Of a stretch of DNA of 64,000 bases, positions 11,901 through 23,900 are shown one piece after another. The DNA lies in assembly GCA_963669155.1 (NCBI GenBank), contig OZ022591.1:4773856-4837855 (forward strand), given 5' to 3'. The notes beneath the pieces are model-generated. The model worked only from the letters and a program-made list of their open reading frames with translations, did no database searches and was not told the DNA's origin. The translations under genes were made by a program, and so were the position numbers. The stretch is from Arbacia lixula (Eukaryota > Echinodermata > Echinoidea > Arbacioida > Arbaciidae). How positions within the stretch are numbered: position 1 is the first letter of the stretch; the number at the start of each line of letters is the position of its first letter.

Positions 11901-14900
11901 ATTTTTTTTTCATAATGCATTTTATAATTTAATAAACAGATTAATCAAGAAATCACATATTTCAACAGAAACTGCTAAGAGCCTGAGGTAGAGACTATTA
12001 ATCAGACGTTGTTTACGTGCATTATTTGAATTTTACACTACATATCAGTTTCAAATTTTGAATATACAGCTTGCTAGCGCTTCTCTATATGTTTTACCAA
12101 TGTTTCGATGGTTTTGTGATGATCTGAAAAAGGGACGGGCTGTCTTTAAGTATGCAATCAGTAAAAGGCTTCAAAATAGCTATTCAAAGTGTTCATTATG
12201 CTGTAAATATTATTGTCTGCTTACAGGCCAACAGCATCAAGATGGAGGAGGTCTACGCACCTGCCTGGCTGCACCGCTTCATCATTGGACGACAGGGAAA
12301 GAATGTCAGGAACATTACTCAGAATCTACCAAAGGTGAGAAATTCAGTTTATCTATTCTACATCTATTTTATTTGAATGATTATTCGATCACTTTGTTTC
12401 ACACATGTTATATTGACTGCTTTATTATTTAATTTTCTAGTCTGTGGTATTTAATTTGGCAAATCCACTATTTTCATGTCCTTTTAGTATGTCCCTGTGT
12501 TCTGTTTTAGATGGAACAGTATCTACTATGCAACACCCAATATAATTTTCTATGGTTAACATCAATAAAGTTAAATCGGATTGTAATGATAATTATTGCT
12601 AAAATGATACCGTTATGACATGTGTGTTATTTCCTGATGTAGGTGCATGTTGAATTCCAGGAAGGGCATAATGTTATCATCGAAGGACGAGTAGAAGTTT
12701 AGAAAGCACATGTGCGATATTGATTACATTATGATTGAATCTTCTAGTACGTGTTCAATGTAATGCTCATGATTGGCAAAATGGTAATACCCTTTTGTTG
12801 TGTGGTATTTCTCTGTGTAAGTGCATGTTGACGAGTAGAAGTTTAGAAAGCACATGTGCAATATTGATTACATTGTGATTGAATCTTCTAGTCCGTGTTC
12901 AATGTAATGCTAATGATTGGCAAAATGGTAATACCCTTTTGTCGTGTGGTATTTGTGTGGGTGCATGTTGACGAGTAGAAGTTTAGAAAGCACATATGCG
13001 ATATTGATTACATTATGATTGAATCTTCTAGTCCGTGTTCAGTGTAATGCTCATGATTGGCAAAATGGTAATACTTTTTTGTCGTGTGGTATATCTTTGT
13101 GTAGGTGCATGTTGAATTCCAGGAAGGGCGTAACGTGATCGTCATTGAAGGGCCACCCGAGGAAGTTGAGAAGGCACGCTCTGCTCTGGAGGAGATCTCA
13201 CGCGACCTTCAGAGCCGTCTCTCGTTCGACCAAATCGACATCGACCCCAAGTACCACAAGCACATCATTGGCAAGGCTGGCGCAAACAGTGAGTAGATGT
13301 TTTATATTCTATGGTATTTGTTCAAATAACATCCGCAGTGGCAGTCTAAACACTGAATTGTGTTGGCTTACAATGAAACAAGCAAAAATACATTTATAAG
13401 GAAGTAGTTGAGCAAAAATACCTTTATGAGGAAATAGAAAAAATGACAGATGCATTGTAGGGTATTGATGTGTGTAGTATAGCAGGATTTTTTCCTTCTT
13501 GTGGAGAGAAAGATATGATGAAGAGAAAGGCAGACTCTGTAACTCTGTGTGGTGTGTGTGTGTGTCGGGGGGTGGGGGGCTGGTCATGTCATGGGGAACA
13601 GCACCTTGCTCTGTAATCATTTGCTCTGCTCTGCTACACTGTGTTGCAATGTAAAACAGAACCCAAGTATGATAAGCCCTATTGCATTTCCGCCTGTTCA
13701 TTTGCTGCAGTTACCCGCATCAAGAAGGAGACGGGTGTGTCTATCCGTATCCCTAGCGATGAAGAGAAGAGCAGCCAGATCAGGATTGAGGGCAGCCCCG
13801 AGGGCATCGAGCAGGCAAAGCAGGAACTCCTGGAGATTGCTCAGAGGCTGGTAAGAATCTTCTCTGCTTCTTCCTCCTCTCTTCCTCCCTCCCTGCTTTC
13901 TTGTTCCCCTTGCTCCCCCATGCTCTCCCCTTGGTCCTTCCTTGCTCTCCCTTTGCTCCTCCTTTGCTCCCCCTTTGCTCCCTCTTTACTCTACACTTGC
14001 TCCCCCTTTTGTCTCCCCTTCCTCCCCACTCTGAGCTCTGATGTTTAAGTAGCCCTCGCAAAGAAGTTATTAATGCCCCCCCCCTCGCACCCCACTTCTG
14101 CCCATGTACCTTTCCCCTTACTCAGGTTTCCAACTTTTCCAAAATTGGGCCAATTACAAGAAGATTGAAATCTCAATGTGGACATGAAACAGATATCACA
14201 ACAAAATTGAGACTTAACGAGTTTGGCTCAGAGTCATCTATTATTAGTCTGTTTTGCTCACGAATGTGTGCATTAACAAAGCACTGTTATTTGTTTGCTA
14301 TCGTGCACCCACAGGAAAACGAGAAGACGCGAGACATTCTGATTGAGCACCGATTCCATCGCACCATCATCGGAACCAAAGGAGAGTACATCAAAGACAT
14401 CAGGGATAAATTCAAACAGGTACAACCATGCACTATTATTCATCTTTTGTATCCATCTATCGTCCTGTCTGTCTCAAATGTTAGGCCGGGCTCTGATGCA
14501 GTGAAGTACCTTCCCATTGGCTACTGCCAGGTTGTTAGATGGGTAGGTTTAAGGTGAAGTACTTATTGGACTGGATTGTGAGAAAATCTTTTCTAGACTA
14601 AATCCGTGATGAGACAGAATTACTGAAACAAATGATTTTTCAACCATTGAGTTCTCACACAAATTGGATTTGGTAAATGGTCATTTTTTGGTGGCTATGT
14701 AAGTTTTCATTATCCCCTCAAAATAAACTAGTATTGTAGGATCTTTTGTTGAAAGATTTTATTTTAAAAGTGTTATCTTGATTTGTTGGCTTTGTGTTTT
14801 TTGCCCAGGTTCAAATCACATTCCCAGACCCTGGCAAGCAGAGTGATGTGGTGACGCTTCGTGGACCCAAACAGGAGGTAGACCTCTGCTTCCGCTTCCT

Positions 14901-17900
14901 AAAGGAGCTCAGCAAGGAACTGGTAAGTCGGCTGCTATTGTTTCTTTTTACTCTCCCCCTCTTGTTTCGGGACTGGAGTTCCTCTTTAAGATAATGCATG
15001 TGTTTAATAAGAGTATCAAATGTGGTGTTGCCACTTCCATTGTCATGCAGGTTTCTTGTCCGACATTGTCCAACGGGCTAGTGTCTGTCATTCTCATTGA
15101 GAATCACTGCTATAATTATGACTATCTCTATGCATAGCGTAGAAGCAGTTGTCTTGACTATTGCTTATTTAATATCACATATTGATACATGTATCACACT
15201 TTGCATGCAACATTTGTGTTCTCCATTTTGGTTTCTTAACCTGCTAAACTGCTGCTCTATGGGATTTGTACATATTACTTGTGAAAAACGGCACATAAAC
15301 GATGTCCTTTACTCACATGATTAGTGTTAAAACAAAGTAGAATTCTTTTTTGCATGATTTTCTTTTCCAATTTTTTTCTGCTTCACAGGTAGAGAACAAC
15401 TATCAGGTATCTCTGCCCATCTTCAAGAAATTCCACAAGAATATCATTGGCAAAGGCGGGTCTACCATCAACCATGTAAGCCATCTACATTTTTTATTTG
15501 CATTTCATATGATTTTCAAATGTCATAGTTGCAGTGGTACAATGGTCACATTTGATGTTGAAAATTGTATAATTTTGAGATCAATGCTTTTCTGCTTCCT
15601 TCATGTGGCAAGACGCTGTGAGATAAGGTCTGTAGAATGGGTGGAGAATGGAACGAAAGACTTTCGAGACAGATTTTGTGTGTCGGAAAGTCCAGTCCAA
15701 AAATAAATTGCTCTAAATAGAAGCAGAGCAAAAGAAAAATGTGGAAAATTGAGCAACTAACAAGAGAGTTGTGAATGTTTTATTGATACAAGCATTGATA
15801 TTGTGAGAAGGCAAATTGGCAACTCAAACATAAAGCAAAAGCATAAAATTTAACCGATGCTTTTTCCTGCTATCATTTTGCTGCTGCTATTGAAAGCAAC
15901 TTATTGTTCGACTGGACTTCCTCTTTTAGCGGATAGAGGCACAGCTGCATTTCCTGTTCACTGAATTGTATTTAGCCATGATGTTATTGTATTTTCCATT
16001 ATTTTGTAACATTTTCAAATTTCAAAGCATTTTCAGTTAATATATATTGTTAACATTAACTATTGTATTTGTTTTAATTGTTGAAGATGTCCAATTCAAC
16101 CGTGTGCTGCCAATCATGTTTTATTCTAATAAAAACACGAGACATACTTGTGGACAAGTATAAGGTGGTCTGCATTGGCAAATTCATGCACTGACATGGG
16201 CTAGAAAATGCACGGTGATATGGACCTTCAATCGTGACACCATCTATTCATAAGCAATCAGAGACTCCGCTCAAGAAAGCTCATAGCGCACCTACAATGT
16301 CTACTAACGTACATTTCAGAGACATGCCTAAATGGTTACATGTATATTGTGCTAACATGTAATTAATAGCCACGTAAGATAAAGGGGCGAGAGAAAACGA
16401 ATGGGAAATAAAATCTCAAAGAGAATGACAAAGTGAGGGATAGAACAGAAGAAGATGGCAAAAAAAACATTGTAAAAGGAATGCAAAAATTTTCCCTACC
16501 CACTCCAGGGATCGAACCGGGGGCCTCGAGATCTTAAAACGCGGCGCCTTACCAATTGAGCCACACATCTTCCCATTCACTTAACACGTAATGCCCAGCA
16601 GGGGCTAGAATGATTAAGAAATTGATATTCAAGATGAAATTTCGCCATGATCGCGACATCTGATTAAAAAATAAAGATGACGTCCCCGAAAGCTAGTAGA
16701 CTCAGCTACAACATACTAAAATTTCAGAGTAATAGAATTGAACATAAGCGAGATACAGCTCCTAGAAGATCGTCATGTCATTTAATAAATACCCCTTCCA
16801 TTGACATAACACGTACATCCGATCGATTTTGACATTAATGTCTATAATCAAATTTATACCATGAAGATGGAATCCTATTGAATTATTAGGGCTAATTTCT
16901 CATAGAGCAATGTCTCAGCTATCACATACTGAAATTTGGAACAAAATTGACCAAAGATTACTGAGATACGCAAGAACGGGTAAAAAAGTTTATGAAGTCA
17001 TACATGAAAATTGATTTTTTTCGATTCATATGGCAATATGATGACGTTACGATGTATTTAACGATCAAATGATACATGAAATAGCATCTACAGTTGCCAC
17101 TCTTTCAAAATATGAAAAAAAAATTGGGGATCACCTGCCATTCTGAGGAGCTATGGCCGATTGAAGGTGGTCATGTTTTTTGCAATATTTGCACACAAAA
17201 ACGTATTGACGCACGCGCGGACTTTGAACTTTGACGCACCAGCACGACCTTATTATTGCATGGAAATGGCTCAAAATTTCAGGATGTGTTGTTTGCAGTG
17301 TCAGAAACATGAATCCAGTGAAAAAACGGTTTTCCGATGTTGCGTTTGCTAAACGCACGGAAAAACGCGCGCGCGCGCGCGTACGCGTGGAAATTTGAAA
17401 AATGCTAGAAATGGCCTAAAACATATGCAAAACAATTTCTAGTTGATTTGGAGCATTTTTTTATTTTACGCGCGCGTCAATGCACTAACGTACGCGCCCG
17501 TTTTTTTTCATTGAAATTAATTGTCTTGTCATTAATTATATACATGCCAAATTTCATTACACAGAGATGAACGGTTTTAGAGCTACATGAAATAATAGAT
17601 TTTCATTAAATTGCTCGTGCATGACGTCACGATTACGTAATGACCTTGAAAATGTTCCTGTAACATGTTCACATATATACCTATACATGATGAACATTTG
17701 ATGAAACATGGTCCATGCATTGTTGAGATATCCATGTCACAAAAAATAGGAATAAAAATAAATAATAATAATAATAATAATAAAGAAAGAAAATTCGGAC
17801 AAAAACGAGGTGATCTGCCATGGCATGGCAGACCACCTAATTAGAATCGGCAATTATTTTGTCCTGGAGCAATATCATTTCATAGTTTACTGCAAACAAT

Positions 17901-20900
17901 TACAATTGGACCAGTCTCCTTCCTGGGTAAAAGGATGCTCTTGAGATAGGTGCCATTACTGGTGCTGATGGTGGATATACGGTACACGGGTGACAGAGAC
18001 TGACTTTCCTCTCTATGCTACACTACAGCTCAAAGAAATTGGCATAGGGAAAGGGAAGAAAGGGAAGGAGCCCTATTTTTAAACCACGGTATATTTTGTC
18101 CAGTTCAGTATGGAACACAATGCTTTAGCCTAAAAAGCATCATGTTTCATGCTGAACTGGACAAAATATACCGTGGTTCAAAACTGCGGCTCCTTCCCTT
18201 TCTTCCCTTTCCCTTTCCCTATGCCAATTTCTTTGAGCTGGAGTGTACATGCGAAAGGCTCTTAGAAGAACACATACTGATCAACATCAGATATTGACAA
18301 ATCCAAATGACTATTACTATTACTTTTATTAATTCCATCTTAATCAGTCGATCAAGAACAGGTACTGGTACGCAGCATCAGATATTGACCAGCAAGTACA
18401 ATCGATTGATGCATATAAATCAGTGTTACTCTTATTGTAGTTCCCTTCTCATATTTGTAGATCAAGGAGGAGACAGAGACGCGGATTGAGATCCCGACAG
18501 AGAGCAGTGACAGTGACCTAATCATCATCACAGGAAAGAAGGCTAACGTGGAAAAGGCTAAGCAGAAGATCATGGCCATTGAGAGTGAACTGGTAAGCAC
18601 TAGCACAACCCGGAGGGACTCATTGAGCTTAATGTCAAAGGTCATGGGCCATGCTTAAATAAGAAGATCATGGCCATAGAGCGTGAACGGGTAAACACGG
18701 ACACAACCCAGAAGGCAACTCATTTAGGTAAATGTCAAAGGTCATGGGTCATGCTTATGAGAAATCATGGCAATAGAGAATGATCTGGTAAGGCATGGAA
18801 AACCCAAAGCAAATCTAAGGAACCAATAAGCCATTTATTACAGTGGACTATGATAGCTCAGTTTTCTAAGCACAAAAGATAATCAGTTCAAACCAGATTA
18901 AGCTAATATAGAGGCAGAAGTATATTTCTTGACTGCCTGACAGTGGCATTGCTCTAGTTAACTACAATGAAACCTGTATAGGAAGACCATTCTAGGGAGG
19001 AAAGCAATGTGGTCTTAATAAGCAGGTCATTCTGATTTGCAAATTTGTTTGATATAGGTTTCACTGAGAAATGCTGCACAAAGGAAACGAACCATAAGGT
19101 CATTATAGACACGTGGTGGAAATGATATTGATTGAAATGATCAAAAACAGACAGTGCAACTGGTCAGAACACATTTTGTGACATGACATTTAACTGATCA
19201 GAGTCATGGATGGTCATTTGAAGGTAAGGAAGACACAAAGTAGATCAAAGCCTTAGATGATGTTAACGCTAATTGTGGATTATGGGGATATGGATGAATA
19301 AAGCAGTTGGCTCAGACTTAGATGCTTTGAGAGACGTCACTTTGAGAAGATGATAGGCTCACGAAACCTATCTTCGGACAGACAGATCAGTATTGATGTT
19401 GATGATGGTCTCTCTACACAAATACTCAGTAAGTTTCACTGCATGTTTCCCTCCTTTGCAGCTCAGTATGAATGATGATAATGATGATAGTCTTTCTACA
19501 CAAGTACTCAATAAAGGAAGTTTCACTCTGTTTCCCCTTTGGCAGGCCAACATCACGGAGGCGGAGGTGCGGATTCCCAGCAAGCACCACCAATCCATGA
19601 TCGGGTCTAAGGGGCGCCTGATCCGGGCCATCATGGATGAGTGCGGTGGTGTGCATATCCACTTCCCCAACGAGGGCTCCGGCAGTGACCGCGTCACCAT
19701 CCGCGGCCCCAAGGAGGAGGTGGAGAAGGCCAAGAAGCAGCTCAGCGACCTCACCAATGAAAGGGTAAGAATATAACACAAATGAACAAAAGAGCAACAA
19801 ATGATGATAGATGCTAATTGAGATTTTGGATTGTGACTCATCAATAAAAGGGTAAAAAACAGTGACAATCATAATACATGGAGATGCTCAACAAAAATAA
19901 CTACACGGTAGATGCATTTAAACAAAACCAGATGAAATACAACCTCAATCTAAGAAATAGTTAAAAGATGTATTCTTGCTTAAAGATAGTTTAGTCCACA
20001 TGCAAAATTCATGAAACCCATGACTTGGCAGGAATCAGCAGTATACCCTTATAAAAATGTGTATGAAATCTCAATCATAGCTTTACAAAGATTTTCTGGA
20101 AAAGAGAAGAGCTACCCTAGATTCCTATGGAAATACCCCTTTTCATAAACAGTTCATCTAGCCCTGTTTGATGTTATGTCTTATGTTCATATATACATGC
20201 ATTGAAATGCTGAGAATTCATTGCTTCTTTCCATTTTCTTTTTCAATCACAGGAGCAATCAAGCTTCATGGCAGACCTCCATGCCAAGCCTGAGTATCAC
20301 CGCTTCCTGATTGGTCGTGGTGGTGCCAACATCCGCAAGGTCCGGGAGGAGACCGGCGCTAGGGTGGTCTTCCCCAGCAGCAGCAACAAGGATGATGACC
20401 AGACCCTCATCCAGATCATCGGAACCAAGGAGTCTGTGGAGGAGGCTAAGAAAAGGCTGGCTAGCCTCATCAAAGACCTGGTAGGGGATTTATTATTTGT
20501 GAATTTACTGTTATTGGAGAACAGGTCCAGAGAAAAGAAAGGGAGAAATGATATGGTGAAGGACAAGGAAGGGGGTATAAAAGAAAGAACCGTAGTCCAG
20601 ATCACTGGCAACAGGCATGTTGTGGAGGAGGCTAAGAAAAAGCTGGCTAGTCTCATCAAAGACCTAGTAGAAAATTTATTATTGTGATTTTACTTTTATT
20701 GATATGGGACACAGTGGGGAAACTGGAAAAAATGGTAGAAAGAAGGAGAAAGAAAGAGGAAGAAGAAAGGAGAAGGAAGGAGGAAGAAAAGAAAAGCCTT
20801 AAAAAGAAGGGTAATCTAGATCATTGACACAGAAGAGGCTGGCTAGTCTCATCAAAGACCTGAAGAAATGTGTTAATTGCTATTTTATTGTTATTGATGA

Positions 20901-23900
20901 AGGACACACTGGGGAAGCTAGAGAAGAGGTACAGAGAAAAGAAAAGGAGAAAGGATATGGTGAAGGAGAAGGAAGGGGTATAAAAGAAAGAAGGATAAAT
21001 CAGTGACAATCGGTGACATGCAATCATGTTGTTTTGTTTTACGTTTTGTTTGTGTGAAGCAACCTTATTTTTGCTTTTTTCTATTACAGGACAACATCAC
21101 TGAAGTGGAGATGGATGTTGACACCAAGTTCCACCGTCACTTCGTGGCGCGCCGTGGCCAGGTCCTGAGGGAGATCGGGGACGAGTATGGCGGCGTGACG
21201 GTCAGCTTCCCCCGCAATGGATCGTCCAGCACCAAGGTGACCATCAAGGGAGCCAAGGATTGTGTGGACGGAGCCAAGAAACGCATTCAGGACATCGTCT
21301 CAGACCTGGTATGTTGCGCTTTCTTTCATTGTTTATGTGTGTCATCAGCCATCTCAGATACACAAGAAATGCTTGTTTGCTTGCTTGCTTAGTCTGAGTG
21401 GAATTCTTGATCCATTAAGGCTCTCCACACAAAACAATCTTGAATCACTTGTTCTGCTGTCATTGTCCACTCAAGACACCCCCTTTCTCAAGAAGGTTTT
21501 TTTGGACAGCTTGAGGATGAATATGCTACAATTGTGTAAGGACTTTCTTGATAAAGTATTCTAAGAATCTAGATTTGTGCTTCATGGTTATTTCATGAAA
21601 TTATACTGCTCCATCTTGTACATTAATGAAAAGAAATCCAAAGAAAACATCTTGAACCCAAAGAGATTCAAGCACGCATCAACTTCTTACCAGGCAGCAA
21701 CTTAACCACTAGGCCATTTCTGGCCAACTGAAAACGCCCTGACATAGTAACAAAAATCTAAGAGTCTGATTCTTTCTCACTCGTCACTATTCAGTAGACC
21801 GCCGTAAGGACAGTGCAGCTAGATTTTAGTGCTAATATGATTAACATCAATCAGAAATAGGTATCTTTGAGAAGTTTGAAAAGCAATCAAACTTGTAATG
21901 AATTTGTATATATTTATTGTAGCATGTGTGGATCTATTTGCTTGCTTGCTTGGTAACTTAGTTCGGGTGGAATTTTCAAGCTATCAAGGCTCTCCACACT
22001 GTACGGTCTTCTATCGCTTTTGTTGTGCTGTCACTTTCCAATGAAGAATCTAACGAATGTTATTTTGCACAGCTCCAGAAGGAATATGCTACATTAAATT
22101 AATATATTGTTAACCTCTTTCCTCTCCCGTGTTCTCACCGAGCAGGAGCAGCAGGTGTCGATTGAGTGCATCATCCCGCAGAAGTTCCACGGCACCGTGA
22201 TGGGGCCCAAGGGCTCCCGCATCCAGACCGTCACCCAGGAGTGTGAGGTGGCCATCAAGTTCCCAGACAAGAACCTCCAGAGTAAGTACCAAGTCCTCCA
22301 ATCAGTGATTGATTGATTGATTGATTGATCAATCAATTAATTCTTGATCATTTCTGAAAGATGTCATTAAAAGCACAGGGCCCTGTCTGATGAAGAATTA
22401 TGAATAATCATATCTAGACTTGCAAACGTGCCGTTTTCCGAATGTATTCATAATTATCCTCCTAACTGCGTAGTGATGTGTTATTATAGTCACCTGCAGA
22501 TTGATATCCAATTCTAATGTGTGGAATGTACTCTGAATCTGTTAGTTGATGCTAGTCTGACAAACTTCAGACAAGCTTTAGGGTAACCATTAGTAATGTA
22601 TTGTTTGAATGATGAGCACAAAATGTGCATACATAACGAAAATGGTCTATTGATATCAATGGAAACTCTGTACTAGAGATAGGGGACTGGCCTTGCGACG
22701 GATACAGACCAATTGCAACTCTTTATGAGATTGGGCTGTGTTCTGTTGCCAAGGTGATTCCATGATGTAATGAGATGTGCTTCTGTGGTTGTGTTCTTGT
22801 GTCATTAGACCAGCAGCCTCGAGAGCAGCCGGTGAATGGTGAAGCCCCCGCTGCCAATGCCGAGGGGGCAGAGGGCGCCCCACGCAAGCAGGACATCATT
22901 ATGATCACTGGCAAGAAGGAGAACTGTGAGAAGGCCAAGGAGGCCCTCCTGGTAGGTCTTTCATTTCTAACTTTCTAACTTCTAAGTTAGTTTCTTACTT
23001 TCTAAGACACTGTTCTAAAAAGGCTAGGCACAAAGTCAGGAAACATGACTGTTTCCTTAGTTTGTGACGAGCTCACTTTTGCTACCCTCTCCTGTATTCG
23101 TCTAGTTAAAAATGCTGAAAACAACAGTCTTGAGTGAGGGTTTAAATTCAATGAAATATAAATGAACCTCTTCTTTTCCTTTCTCTTTTCCTTTTTCAAT
23201 TCCACAAGTGGGTCAAAGATCCTAAAAGAATACAACCACTTAGTGTTACCATAAGTATTTTCTAAATAGGACTCATATTATGTCTGGATTTTGTGAGAAT
23301 TTCAATAGGACATGTTACTGCTCTGATAAATTGCGGTAATGGAATTAAAGGTTCTCAGTTCAAATCTGTGTAGGAACCGGTTGTTACAGGATTGAGCAAT
23401 GAGTGATTAAGATCATTTTTATCAGGTGTGATAGTTTCTATCTTTAAGTGTCCTGGTATTGATGGAATTGTAATGTGTCTACTCGTCTTTTTGCTGTGTC
23501 GTGCAGGCGTTGGTTCCAATAACGCAGGAGGTGACTGTTCCGTTTGACTACCACCGCTACATCATTGGGGCCAAGGGCGCAGGAGTCCGTGCACTGATGG
23601 AAGATCATGATGTGAGTGTGGCCCAAGAAATCCTCAGAAATTACACTTTATCATTGTATCATAGTCAATGTGCCACTGTATCTATATAGACCAGCTGTCT
23701 GGAAGGACCACTCAATTTGAATGCCCTGTAATGTGTTTGCACATAATTGCACCAGTTGACATTCAGTTTAGATCTATCCTAAAGACTTCTCTGTTCTATA
23801 CGTGTATGATGGGTACAGGCCACACTCTTGTGATCTATGAGAAAAGCATATTTAAAAAAGTACATCTACTGTATACGCCATATATTTCGCGGGGTTTTTA

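Noticed and set aside
16492-16575. Functional tRNA gene
   Set aside because: The anticodon and acceptor stems do not pair convincingly and it lies in a repeat element.
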